Part shown: piece by piece, positions 37,053 to 46,727 of the stretch | How the letters are laid out: every line of letters starts with the position of its first letter | How positions within the stretch are numbered: position 1 is the stretch's first letter | Source of the DNA: Treponema putidum | Lineage (GTDB): Bacteria > Spirochaetota > Spirochaetia > Treponematales > Treponemataceae | Length of the DNA stretch: 64,000 nt | Direction of reading: 5' to 3' | NCBI RefSeq assembly: GCF_000755145.1 | Contig: NZ_CP009228.1 | Location: forward strand, 2,403,694-2,467,693 | Notes under the pieces: model-generated | Databases searched by the model: none | The model's input: the letters and a program-made list of their open reading frames with translations, nothing else | What the model was told of the DNA's origin: nothing | Program-made: the position numbers and the translations under genes

Positions 37053-39954
37053 CGTTTACCGTTTTTATCCTTTTAGGCGGATGAGGCGGTATATAGACAC
37101 CCTCCTCCGGTTCAACATCTTCTTCTACAAAGGGCTCGTCAACCAAGTCCATAGTTTTTGATTCGAGGTCTGATTCGTTATCCAGCCTTATAGCTATAAC
37201 CTTTGAAACACCCGATTCTTCCATCGTAACACCAAGCATGGCATTTGCCCCCAAGACAGTCTTTTTATTATGGGTTATAACTATGTATTGACTGACATTC
37301 GCGAATTCACGGAGAGTCGTAACAAAGCGGGTTACATTTTGCTCATCGAGGGCTGCATCAATTTCGTCAAGAAGACAGAATGGAGACGGCTTTACCATAT
37401 AGGTTGCAAATAAGAGTGCTACGGCAGTCATAGATTTTTCTCCGCCTGATAATAGGCTGATATTTTCAAGTTTTTTTCCGGGAGGCTGTGCAAAAATTTC
37501 TATTCCCGATTCAAGCACATTTTTAGGATCGGTTAAGCGTATTTCCGCCCTTCCTCCGCCAAAAAGTCTCCTAAACATATTATGAAAATTCTTTTTAATC
37601 TTGTTATAGGTATCCAAAAAAAGTTCAGTGGATTCGGCCGTAATCTCGTCCGTAATTCTTTGTAAGTCTGCACGGGCCTTATCAAGATCGCTTATATGTT
37701 TAGTTAAAAATTCATAGCGTTCTTTAACGCTTTCAAATTCTTCAGGAGCCATAAAGTTTACTCTTCCCAAGGAATCAAGTTTTTGTTTAATATTTGAAAG
37801 GCTATCCCTCAGTTCACTTACAGAAGAAGTAAGAGTAAACATTCTCTCTTCAAACTCCATAAGCTCTCTGGAATGTTTTTCCCTGAAATTTTCTTTTGTA
37901 TTACGGATATCGGCTTCGATCCCTGCAATATCTAAGTGAAACTTTTCCAAAAGAGAGTTTGCTTTTGAAAGCTCTGCAGTAAGTTTGTCAACCTTTCCTC
38001 TCTTACTTGCAAGGTCGGAGTTTTTTATCGAGATTTCGTTTTCAAGTTTTTCAAGCTCGGCATTTATTTTTCTTCCCTCATATTCCAAAGAATTTATCTC
38101 GCCCTCAAGTTCCGAAATATCTTCTTCCGTTTGCTTTAACTGTTTTTCTTCGGTAAAAAATTCGTTTTCAAGGTCATGAAGAGTTTTTTTCTCTGAAGAA
38201 AGTTGACGTTCTAAAAGCTTAACCTGATCTTCTGCATTTTTTGCCTGAGCATCTACCTTTGCCCTATTTACACGCAAGTCTTCAAGTGTCTTACGGTAAT
38301 CGTTTATCTTGATGGAAAGTTCATTATTTTCTTCGATAAGTTCCGCAATCTTAGCACGGTTATTTTCGATAGATTGCCTGTTTTCCAAAATAGCGGTATC
38401 GACGGCTCTTTTTTTTGTAATAATACCTTCCGGAGCCAAAAATTCGTCAATAAATCCGGCCGAAGATTTTTTGTATTTTTCAAGAGAATTTTGAATTTCA
38501 TCGCTTATGGATAAAAGTGAAGAAAAACTTTGAACGGAGTCTTCTGCGAATTTTTTTACATCATCTGCAGAATGATTTTCTATCGACGCAAAGTCGGAAA
38601 ATATGGCTTTTTTTCCTGCAATTAAAACTCTTAACCGATTTAAAGTTTCATCCAATTCTTTTTCGGCCTGCAACTTATTTGCAGAAGAATAACCGGCCGA
38701 TCTCAAATTTTTATCAAGCTCAGTAACAATATCTTCGGTTATGGATTTTAATTCAAGCTCCATGTCCCCTCTCATATCGTCAAGCCGTTTGATATCGTCT
38801 TCAAGAACTTTTACGGCCGCCTTGTTTGAAGTAATTTTATGACCTGCTAAATCTATATTTTTTTCAAAGTCTTCGGCATTTTTTTCTATTGCAGAAACTT
38901 GTTTTTTAAACTCAAAAACATCGGCATTTTTTTCCGAAATATCGTCTTCAAGGCTTTCAATATTTTCCTTGATTGAAGAGGTCTTTGCCTCAAGCTGATT
39001 AAGCTTTAGTTTAAGTTCCGAACGGCGTTTATTGTAAATTTGGACTTGTTCTTGTTTCCCTTTTTGCTCTATAGCTAAGTTTAAGACCTTTGTCCTATAA
39101 GCATTAAACTTCTCTTCCATTTCATTTACAATATCCATATTTTCGGAAAGGAGTCCGTGAATACCGTCAATTTGAGCCTGTATTGAATCTCTTTTTTCAG
39201 AGGCTTCTTTTAAGCTTTGTTTTTTTGCTGCAAGGCTGTCCACAAAACTTTTTAAGCGCAAAAGCTGAATATCCCTTTCATGTTCAAAAACCGAATCCTT
39301 TAACTCACGGTATTTAATCGTTTGTTCCGACTGAATTTTTAAAGTATCATAAGATCTGCGGACTTCGGCCAAAGCAGCTTCAATCTGTTTCATATTTTCT
39401 TGGGTTTTTTCAAGCTTTCTTTCCGCATCCTGTCTTTTTATCTTAAATTTGGTTATACCGGCAGCTTCTTCAAAAAGATAACGCCTTTCCTCAGGTTTGC
39501 TCGAAAGTATCTGATCAATTTTACCCTGCTCCATAACGGAATAAGCAGCCTTTCCGACACCCGTATCCCAAAAAAGCTCTCTAATTTCGCGCAGTTTTGC
39601 CGATTGATTATTTATAAAGTATTCGCTTTCCCCTGACCTATAAAGCCGCCTCTTTATCGCTATTTCGCTTAAGTCTAAATTCAAAAGGCCTTTTTCATTA
39701 CTTATTGTCAAAGTTACTTCTGCAACATTGAGTTGATTCCTTTTTTCGGTACCGTTAAAGATAACGTCTTCCATTTTGTCGGCCCTTAAAGTACGGGACG
39801 ATTGCTCCCCAAGAACCCACTTTACGGCATCTACTACATTACTCTTTCCGCAGCCGTTGGGCCCCAGAAGGGCTGTTATACCATCTGCAAATTCAATTTT
39901 TACTCTATCGGGAAAGGACTTAAATCCGAAAATTTCAAGACTTTTAAGAAACAT
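37009..39954 (-). CDS. smc: SMC-type chromosome segregation ATPase, shorter than usual
   Basis: The 981-residue protein has an N-terminal ATPase half with Walker A GPNGCGKSN (31-39), long coiled coils, and a C-terminal half with signature LSGGEKSMTAVALLFATYM and Walker B PFCLLDEIDAALDE. Canonical bacterial SMC is near 1180 residues. In the middle I see a Ser/Asp-rich stretch (about 440-520) but no clear hinge domain with its conserved glycines. It should act in chromosome condensation and segregation. It is followed by two coupled genes for envelope proteins. Confidence 0.88.
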   Translation of the reverse strand: MFLKSLEIFGFKSFPDRVKIEFADGITALLGPNGCGKSNVVDAVKWVLGEQSSRTLRADKMEDVIFNGTEKRNQLNVAEVTLTISNEKGLLNLDLSEIAIKRRLYRSGESEYFINNQSAKLREIRELFWDTGVGKAAYSVMEQGKIDQILSSKPEERRYLFEEAAGITKFKIKRQDAERKLEKTQENMKQIEAALAEVRRSYDTLKIQSEQTIKYRELKDSVFEHERDIQLLRLKSFVDSLAAKKQSLKEASEKRDSIQAQIDGIHGLLSENMDIVNEMEEKFNAYRTKVLNLAIEQKGKQEQVQIYNKRRSELKLKLNQLEAKTSSIKENIESLEDDISEKNADVFEFKKQVSAIEKNAEDFEKNIDLAGHKITSNKAAVKVLEDDIKRLDDMRGDMELELKSITEDIVTELDKNLRSAGYSSANKLQAEKELDETLNRLRVLIAGKKAIFSDFASIENHSADDVKKFAEDSVQSFSSLLSISDEIQNSLEKYKKSSAGFIDEFLAPEGIITKKRAVDTAILENRQSIENNRAKIAELIEENNELSIKINDYRKTLEDLRVNRAKVDAQAKNAEDQVKLLERQLSSEKKTLHDLENEFFTEEKQLKQTEEDISELEGEINSLEYEGRKINAELEKLENEISIKNSDLASKRGKVDKLTAELSKANSLLEKFHLDIAGIEADIRNTKENFREKHSRELMEFEERMFTLTSSVSELRDSLSNIKQKLDSLGRVNFMAPEEFESVKERYEFLTKHISDLDKARADLQRITDEITAESTELFLDTYNKIKKNFHNMFRRLFGGGRAEIRLTDPKNVLESGIEIFAQPPGKKLENISLLSGGEKSMTAVALLFATYMVKPSPFCLLDEIDAALDEQNVTRFVTTLREFANVSQYIVITHNKKTVLGANAMLGVTMEESGVSKVIAIRLDNESDLESKTMDLVDEPFVEEDVEPEEGVYIPPHPPKRIKTVNDEEEIPENDDRPQE

Positions 39955-40073
39955 AAACAGAGCATCCTTTTAACATATACATATAAAGGATTATACAATT
40001 TATTTGCTTGTTTGTCATTAGGAATTGAAAAATTTTTAAAGGATAGGAGAGTTTTTCCGATAATGAAAACATT

Positions 40074-40694
40074 ATGAAAGTATTGATTTTTGATAGAAAA
40101 ATAGAAACTCTGGCTTTTTTATGTGAAAAGCTGGAAAATCATGGTATTATAACTATTGCTGCAGAAAACGGCAGTAAATTTATATGTAATTATTTAAACA
40201 GTGAATTGGATGCAATTATAGTAGCCAAAAAAGAATTGGATCATTATGGTTTAAATGTCTCTCAATTAATAAAAAAAATACACAAAGATATTACAATTTG
40301 CAGTTATCTTCATGAAAATTACCACAATATAACAAAAATCCACATATCAAGTTCTTCTAATACGTCCGAAATTATCAGAGGAAACGAAAAAACTCTTCAA
40401 GTTGTTCTTTCAAAATGTAAAAAAAGAGCTAATCTTAATAAAGACTATATTTATAGCTTACCTAAAAAATCAGGAATATTACTCAAACATTTAATAATCA
40501 ACAAGGCAGGCGGCCTAAGCGACGAAGATATAAACATCATATTCTGGGGAGAAAAAAATCCTTTAAAGAAAAACAGCATTTATAATCATGTCTATAACTT
40601 AAAAAAATCATTAAAAAAAAGTTTTAATAACACATACACTATTCTCAAAACAAATAAGCGTTATAGACTGATAAAAATAAAAAAAGAGGCTTAA
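40074..40694 (+). CDS. Degenerate response-regulator-like protein with winged helix
   Basis: The 206-residue protein begins MKVLIFDRKIETLAFLCEKL like a receiver domain, but the phospho-acceptor position in DAIIVAKKE is Ala instead of Asp. The C-terminal 90 residues (LLKHLIINKAGGLSDEDINIIFW ... YTILKTNKRYRLI) look like an OmpR-type winged helix with a basic recognition region. It probably binds DNA without phosphorylation. It lies between the SMC gene and the chemotaxis operon, on the opposite strand. No sensor kinase adjoins it. Confidence 0.68.
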   Translation: MKVLIFDRKIETLAFLCEKLENHGIITIAAENGSKFICNYLNSELDAIIVAKKELDHYGLNVSQLIKKIHKDITICSYLHENYHNITKIHISSSSNTSEIIRGNEKTLQVVLSKCKKRANLNKDYIYSLPKKSGILLKHLIINKAGGLSDEDINIIFWGEKNPLKKNSIYNHVYNLKKSLKKSFNNTYTILKTNKRYRLIKIKKEA

Positions 40695-40718
40695 ATAATC
40701 ATAGTCAAGCCTCTCTTT
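40679..40718 (-). terminator. Terminator of the chemotaxis operon
   Basis: AGAGGCTT and AAGCCTCT form an 8-bp stem at 40685-40718 and are followed on the minus strand by seven T. It lies between the convergent ends of cheY and the winged-helix gene. Confidence 0.75.
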
Positions 40719-40726
40719 AAATAAGG

Positions 40727-41167
40727 TTAGGAAATGCCTAAAACACCGGCAACACGCTCTAAAACCTTTTTACGGTCAAGCGGCTTTACGATATAGTTCT
40801 TTGCTCCAAGCAGGAGGGCTTTTTTTACAAGCTCTTCCTTTCCTAGAGCACTTATCATAACTACTTTGGCATTTTTATCAAAGGCCATAATCTGCTCTAA
40901 AGCGGTCAGACCATCCATTTTAGGCATTGTAATATCCATTGTTACCAGGTCAACATTGGGACATAACTCTTTATATTTTTCAACGCCCTCAAATCCGTCA
41001 ACAGCCGTAGCAGCAACTTCATAGCCCTCACTAGTCAATATTTGTCCTATTTGCTTTGTAACAAATATAGAATCATCAACAACCAAAATTTTGTAAGGTG
41101 TTCCATCCGGTTTTTTCCCTTCAGGTGCCCTCTCGTTAATATTCGGAAAATCTTGTTTCGATATCAT
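40727..41167 (-). CDS. cheY: Chemotaxis response regulator CheY
   Basis: The 146-residue receiver has the acidic pair and phospho-acceptor in ILVVDDS and DLVTMDITMPKMDG, the switch threonine/serine in VVMISA and lysine in IVKPLD. An extra 25-residue N-terminal leader (MISKQDFPNINERAPEGKKP) precedes it, as in other treponemes. Phosphorylated CheY binds the flagellar switch and controls reversal. It is last in cheA-cheWR-cheX-cheY. Confidence 0.95.
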   Translation of the reverse strand: MISKQDFPNINERAPEGKKPDGTPYKILVVDDSIFVTKQIGQILTSEGYEVAATAVDGFEGVEKYKELCPNVDLVTMDITMPKMDGLTALEQIMAFDKNAKVVMISALGKEELVKKALLLGAKNYIVKPLDRKKVLERVAGVLGIS

Positions 41168-41188
41168 AATAAAACTCCTTTAATTTTC

Positions 41189-41653
41189 TTATACTCGGTC
41201 ACGAATTGCGACGTTGATTTCTACTTTACCCTGAGGAGCAGTCATCGGCACAATTAAAGCTTCGATATCGTTATTGGATATCTTCATATTTTCACCCGTA
41301 AAAAGAGCCGGCGGAGTTAAGTCAAACTTAAATCCCAAATCATGAAGCTTTGTAACAGCCTGCGCCGTAATAAGATTAGCTAATTCCGTGATTGTTGCCC
41401 TGGCAAGTTCATCAAATTCGGCCAACTCTTCATTATTCATAGCCGAAGCAATCTTCAAAGCCGTATCTAAAGTCATGTCAAATATAACACGCCCCTCTAC
41501 ATCGCCGGCAAGACCGACGATTGCAGCCACTCCCATAACCGGCATACATGTCGATTTTAGGTACAAATCTCCGCGTTTCACATCTTCACTTAAAACTTGT
41601 GAAAGGATATTGTACGCAGCTTCGCTAAACGGATTAATATACTCTACACGCAT
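41189..41653 (-). CDS. cheX: CheY-P phosphatase CheX
   Basis: The 154-residue protein matches CheX, with the catalytic EltN-type segment ARATITELANLITAQAV on the long helix (glutamate and asparagine of ELANLI). CheX dephosphorylates CheY-P and is the spirochete counterpart of CheZ. It lies 21 bases upstream of cheY. Confidence 0.92.
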   Translation of the reverse strand: MRVEYINPFSEAAYNILSQVLSEDVKRGDLYLKSTCMPVMGVAAIVGLAGDVEGRVIFDMTLDTALKIASAMNNEELAEFDELARATITELANLITAQAVTKLHDLGFKFDLTPPALFTGENMKISNNDIEALIVPMTAPQGKVEINVAIRDRV

Positions 41654-41676
41654 TTATTTCTCCTTATCCTTTATAT

Positions 41677-43017
41677 TTATTCTTTTGTAAAAATAACAAT
41701 ATCACCGGCACTGTTTCTAAGCCAACCATCCTGTTTAGGCATTGCTTCATTATGACCTAGGATTATAAGGCCCGAATTCTTTAATTTTTCCCTAAACTCC
41801 TCTATAAGAGTTCTTTGAACATTGGGATTTAAAAAAGAAAGTACATCCCTTGCTACAATTATGTCTATATCGGGAACGGAATTTTGATGAGAACAGTCAT
41901 GATACTCAAAAAGAATCATATCTTTTATTTCTTTTGAGAATGTCAAACTGCCCGAAGCGGTCTTAGTAATATAGGATTCATAGATTCCCGACGCAATATC
42001 TTCAGGAACCGGAAGCATTGGAGCATTGGAAATAGCCAACAAATCAGAATCATTTGCAAAGATTTTTATATGTGCACGCGGATAACGCATTCTCAATAGA
42101 ACGGCAAGGCTATAAGCCTCATATCCAGGTCCGCATCCTATGCACCACGCATTGATTACGGCAGAAGTATTCTCGGGAAGCATTTTATAATAAGCATTTA
42201 TATAGGCCTCGCTCCAAAAACTCTTTGTAAAAGGCGATAAGAAAGAAGATAAGAAATCTCCCGCATCTTTTTCGGATTGAATCTGCAAATTTCCTGAAGT
42301 ACGCATATCCTTCCATTCCAAATATCTTTCTTTTACCCAAGCTTCATTAATGGCAGAAACATAAAATTTACCCATAGCCGACAAGGTATCACCGATAAAT
42401 TTTATATCCAGATTTTCAGCCGATTGATTTACCTGTGCTTTTACAGGTTCTTTTACCGTACCGGCTGTAACAGGAGGCAAGGTTTCTTCAACTTTCTCTT
42501 TTTGACGTGAAGCAAATATCTTGTCTACATCAAGAAGAATGTACAAATGGCCTCCGTTTTCCACTACACCGTGAATATATTTAATATTTATATCACCGAA
42601 AATAGGATGGGGCGGCTGAATAGTACTGCTGGATACTCCGACAACCTTATCGATAAAATCTACTACCACTCCGAAGGTTTGATCCTGCACATTTATAATT
42701 ACCATACTTTCAGGTTGATTTTTTTTACGGGCAGGTACGGGAATATTAAAGAAAATACGCAAATCAATTATAGGGATAATATCACCGCGCAAATTATATA
42801 CACCCAGCACAAACGGAGAAGTATTGGGCACATAAGTAAAGTTTCCGGCCTTTGCTATTTCCTTAACACGCATAATATCTATTGCATAATCCTTACCGGC
42901 AAGCGAAAAGGTTACCATCTTAAAATCAACAACAAGAACCTGTTCATGAAGAGAATCGGCTTCGCCGCTGCTTATATCCGTATTTGTTTTTAATTTTAAT
43001 TCTTTTGTTTCTTCCAT
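41677..43017 (-). CDS. cheW: CheW-CheR-like fusion coupling protein
   Basis: The 446-residue protein has an N-terminal CheW domain (about 25-175: VDFKMVTFSLAGKDYAIDI, YNLRGDIIPIIDL) and, after a linker, a CheR-type methyltransferase domain (about 220-445) with the SAM-binding AWCIGCGPGYEAYSLAVLL and IDIIVARDVLSFLN. The N-terminal helical part of free CheR is reduced. CheW-CheR-like proteins are known in T. denticola arrays, where they help build the array. Whether the methyltransferase is active cannot be judged here. Confidence 0.9.
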   Translation of the reverse strand: MEETKELKLKTNTDISSGEADSLHEQVLVVDFKMVTFSLAGKDYAIDIMRVKEIAKAGNFTYVPNTSPFVLGVYNLRGDIIPIIDLRIFFNIPVPARKKNQPESMVIINVQDQTFGVVVDFIDKVVGVSSSTIQPPHPIFGDINIKYIHGVVENGGHLYILLDVDKIFASRQKEKVEETLPPVTAGTVKEPVKAQVNQSAENLDIKFIGDTLSAMGKFYVSAINEAWVKERYLEWKDMRTSGNLQIQSEKDAGDFLSSFLSPFTKSFWSEAYINAYYKMLPENTSAVINAWCIGCGPGYEAYSLAVLLRMRYPRAHIKIFANDSDLLAISNAPMLPVPEDIASGIYESYITKTASGSLTFSKEIKDMILFEYHDCSHQNSVPDIDIIVARDVLSFLNPNVQRTLIEEFREKLKNSGLIILGHNEAMPKQDGWLRNSAGDIVIFTKE

Positions 43018-43034
43018 AACAAATCCTCCTCAAC

Positions 43035-45437
43035 CTACCAAATTGAAGCCTCACGGCGCTCTCTGGCCTGCATTTCCTGCTTTAACCCGAGCTCCAGCAA
43101 TTGGGCAACATCTATAATCAATGAAACAGAGCCGTCACCCAAAATTGAGGCACCGGCAATTCCCGGAGAATTAGTAAATTGATCTTTTAGCGGTTTTATT
43201 ACAACCGACTCTTCACCGATCAAGCTGTCCACCATCAAGCCTACTTTTTTTTCTTCGGTTCCTACAACTACTATATAATTATATCCGTCATCATCGGTTT
43301 CAGCCGATGTAATACCGAATAAGCGGTTAAGCCTTAGAAGGCTGTATACCTCATCCCGGACATTAAAAACTTCATAATTATCTATTCGGTTAATTTCACC
43401 TGGCTTTACCCTGTGGCTTTCAATAACGGAAGTAATCGGAATTGAGTAAACTTCATCCCCTACCCTGATCAAAAGTCCCTGTATAATAGCCAGTGTCAAC
43501 GGAAGTTTTATAATAAAACGGGTTCCTACATTAGGTTCCGATTCTACCATAACCGTTCCGTTTAGTTTTTCTATATGAGTCTTAACTACATCAAGCCCTA
43601 CGCCTCGGCCGGATACACTGGAAATTGTTTTACTTGTAGAAAAACCGGGTGCAAAGACAAGCTGAAAAGCTTCAACATCCGTAAGACTTTTATTCGGGTG
43701 TAAAATTCCTCTTTCAACAGCTTTTTGCTTTACGGCTTCGACATCAATTCCGTGTCCATCATCGGAAACCTCGATAACTATCATATTGCCTTCATTGCTT
43801 GCTTTAAGCAGAAGGATACCTTGTTCCGGCTTACCAAGGTTTTTTCTAACATCAGGAGATTCTATACCATGATCTAGAGAATTTCTTACACAGTGCATGA
43901 TAGGATCGAGTAAGTCTTCAACAACCGACTTATCAAGTTCCGTATCTTCACCTTCAATTACAAGTTGAACATTTTTATTCAGATCCCTTGATAAGTCTCT
44001 AACTACACGCGGAAAGCGGCTGAAAATCTGACTTATCGGAACCATTCGTATCTTCATGACCCCTTCTTGAAGCTCGCCTGAAATGCGGCCGAGGTTTTGA
44101 GATGAGGATTTAAACTTTGTAACAGAGGCCTTCATTAAAGAGTCAAAATCGCCGAACACATCTAAAAGGCTTGAATATTCGTTTAAAATATCTTGTTTTA
44201 TGGAATTTATATCATAACCTTGCTGAATCTTTTCAAGATATTCAGGCATCTTATCCAATAATTTTCTTGTTTTGTCTTTATAAATAGTACTGGAATTTTG
44301 AAACTTATCATAGAGCTCCGCAAATTCAATAGTACTTTGATTTAAAGACGCCTTTGTTATAACGGTTTCACTGACCAAATTCAAAAGATAATCTATTCTG
44401 GTTGCATCTACACGTAAAATAGAACCTGAGGAGTGGCCGCTTCCCTGCGAACTTGCCTGAGGCTGTTTTTTCTCGGGCTTTTCGGCAGATTTAGCAACGG
44501 ATTCTTTATGTTCTTCTGCTGCTTGTTCTTCAGGTATTTTCGATTCGGAAGCTTTTGGTGATGATGCCTGCACCGGTGCAGGCTGAGGCTGTTCTTTTAC
44601 TTGCATTTCTTCCTTAAGTTGAAGCTTTTCCGCACTTACAGAAAGAGTAACGTCCCCTATAAAAGCCGCCTTTTCCAATATGTTTTTGTCTGAAGACGAA
44701 GATAAAAAATAAATTACCGTTTCATGAAATTCATCTTCATATAAGGCATCAAAATCCGGAACAGTCTTTAGGACACTTCCATAATCCTTTAAAGCTGCAA
44801 AAACTTGAATGCCTCCTACGGAATTCATTAAATTAGACTCATCAAATTTTACTATAACGGCGTATAGCTCCTCTCCCTTTTTGACGGTTTCTGCCAGCTC
44901 AAGAATCTCATACTCGGAAAAATAATCGCTAATCTTCAAACTTGAAACAGGGTCATTCTGTTTCAAAGACACAGCCGGCTGAGACGATGCAGGCATCTGC
45001 TTTTTAGGCGCAGAAGTCTTTGACGCTTTTTTATCAGCTTTTTGAGGAATATAGGAACGAAGTTGGTTTACAATACCGGATACATCATCCGAATAAACCG
45101 AACCAGATGCCCTGGCGTCAAGCATAAGTTTTATTATATCTATAGACTTTAATAGAAGGTCAACAGTTTCCTCTGATACCTTAACAGCGCCGCTTCTAAT
45201 CTCATCGAGCAGGTCTTCCATAGCATGCGTAAACTGAGACAATTCAGTCATTTCCACAGTAGCAGAGCCGCCTTTTAAGGTATGAGCAGCCCTGAATATC
45301 TCATCTATCGCATTTCTATCCTCAGGATTTTGCTCTATAACCAAAACATTACTTTCCAGTACTTCAACTTGCTGTTCGGCTTCACTGAAGAAGTCTTTTA
45401 AGAGTTCTTCGTTATTTATGTCAAGATAATCACTCAT
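43035..45437 (-). CDS. cheA: Chemotaxis histidine kinase CheA
   Basis: The 800-residue protein has the order HPt domain (phosphohistidine in AAHTLKGGSA, residue 52), CheY-binding P2 region (about 180-285), a low-complexity Gln/Glu/Lys linker, dimerisation helices, HATPase (HCVRNSLDHGIE, DDGHGID, GRGVGLDVV) and a CheW-like domain. The frame allows an ATG three codons earlier, but that lies in the -10 region; the ATG at 45437 is 7 bases from the -10 box and matches the start of the predicted message. First gene of the chemotaxis operon. Confidence 0.95.
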   Translation of the reverse strand: MSDYLDINNEELLKDFFSEAEQQVEVLESNVLVIEQNPEDRNAIDEIFRAAHTLKGGSATVEMTELSQFTHAMEDLLDEIRSGAVKVSEETVDLLLKSIDIIKLMLDARASGSVYSDDVSGIVNQLRSYIPQKADKKASKTSAPKKQMPASSQPAVSLKQNDPVSSLKISDYFSEYEILELAETVKKGEELYAVIVKFDESNLMNSVGGIQVFAALKDYGSVLKTVPDFDALYEDEFHETVIYFLSSSSDKNILEKAAFIGDVTLSVSAEKLQLKEEMQVKEQPQPAPVQASSPKASESKIPEEQAAEEHKESVAKSAEKPEKKQPQASSQGSGHSSGSILRVDATRIDYLLNLVSETVITKASLNQSTIEFAELYDKFQNSSTIYKDKTRKLLDKMPEYLEKIQQGYDINSIKQDILNEYSSLLDVFGDFDSLMKASVTKFKSSSQNLGRISGELQEGVMKIRMVPISQIFSRFPRVVRDLSRDLNKNVQLVIEGEDTELDKSVVEDLLDPIMHCVRNSLDHGIESPDVRKNLGKPEQGILLLKASNEGNMIVIEVSDDGHGIDVEAVKQKAVERGILHPNKSLTDVEAFQLVFAPGFSTSKTISSVSGRGVGLDVVKTHIEKLNGTVMVESEPNVGTRFIIKLPLTLAIIQGLLIRVGDEVYSIPITSVIESHRVKPGEINRIDNYEVFNVRDEVYSLLRLNRLFGITSAETDDDGYNYIVVVGTEEKKVGLMVDSLIGEESVVIKPLKDQFTNSPGIAGASILGDGSVSLIIDVAQLLELGLKQEMQARERREASIW

Positions 45438-45444
45438 ATAATAC

Positions 45445-45472
45445 ATTCTATACTATTTACAATATTAGTCAA
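45445..45472 (-). promoter_or_regulatory. Promoter of the che operon, apparently leaderless
   Basis: Minus-strand TTGACT (45472-45467) and TAGAAT (45450-45445) are 16 bases apart. The cheA ATG follows the -10 box by 7 bases, and no ribosome binding site is present, so the message likely begins at the start codon. Confidence 0.65.
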
Positions 45473-45569
45473 GAAGAAAATCGCTTTTTTTTTACTTTAT
45501 TTTATTTATAAGAGCTTTTTTTTTAACTTAGCTAGATTTTTTTTAATTTTTATTGTAAAATATACGGGT

Positions 45570-46727
45570 ATGAGTATAAAAATAAAAAATAAAATTTTTA
45601 TTGACCATATTTTTAATAAATGGGCATCTTATTTTTGCACAAAATTTTTCGGTTCCTTATTTTGAAAATACGAATATTTTATATGGGCTTAATGATTCTC
45701 CTTATGTAACAGGCAATTCTTTATTGACATGTAAACTGAGGATTGAACCGTCTCACATACTCTATTTTGATATGGACATTGATGCAAATATCGATAAACT
45801 TTTCAGCTTCTTTTCTTCGGTTGAAGATCCTAAATTAAATGGAAATTTCCGCTTTAAAGGGGCTTCTATTAATTTTCCTCAAATAAAAAATAAGCCCATT
45901 TCTTTAGGTATTTTTACCGGCATTTACGATACATTGGGTTCGGATTCCATTTTGCAGGAACATCTTAAAATTAAGATGCCAGATCCCGAATTTAGAAAAT
46001 ACTATCCTGTATCTGCTTTCCGTCCGCAGAATTTTGTTAAAGGAACGGGTGCCGGTGTTTACGGAACTTTTTCTTCAGGGTTTTATATGGGAGCATACAT
46101 ATCTTGGAATGAAAAATTAAAAGATGATTTAAAAATAAACTCGGATTTTAGAATGGGTGGAGCATTCGGTTTATTTGCTTTTTGATTTTTTTTGCAGGAG
46201 CTGCATTTCCGATGAATGTTTCTAAAACAAAACTAAGAACGGGAATTGCGGCTCTTTTTCAGGCAGATGATGATTATGATTTTTTTACGGAAGCCGGCGT
46301 AGCGGAGATAAAGCTTGAAAAAATGGATATAAAAGATTTTACTTCAAACTTTTATGCATCATTTGAAGCAAGAATAAAAAAAGACTTTTTTAACTCAGCT
46401 ATAGCATGTTTTGTTTCTCCTATTTTTTTACTGCCTCAAAGTATTCAGCATCCATCATTAAAAGATTCCTTCTTTACGGGTATAAGCACAAATATAAGTT
46501 TTGGAAATATTGAAACATATAATATGCAGGGCGGGCTGTTTATTATGGGCTCTTTAAATCCATTAAAACCCACATTAATCACCCCTTTTTCTCTTTTAAT
46601 AAGTCCTTTCTATACTGTAAAAATTAAAAATTTAGAATTGGATTTTCGTTTTCCTATAAATCCTTTAAGTTATAATGAAACTGCAAAAATAATTTCAGGA
46701 CAAATATCAATAAAGGCGGTGTACTAA
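45570..46727 (+). pseudogene. Exported beta-barrel-like protein, two apparent frameshifts
   Basis: The largest frames are 45601-46185 and 46182-46727. One extra T in the T5 run at 46179-46183 joins them (GLFAF-LIFFAGAAFPMN). At the 5' end, an ATG at 45570 starts MSIKIKNK and, with one base fewer in the A/T-rich bases that follow, continues as a signal peptide LLTIFLINGHLIFAQ. The joined product is about 385 residues, with alternating hydrophobic residues and many aromatics as in outer-membrane strands. It precedes a second exported beta-rich protein whose ATG overlaps its stop by one base. Function unknown. Confidence 0.6.
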
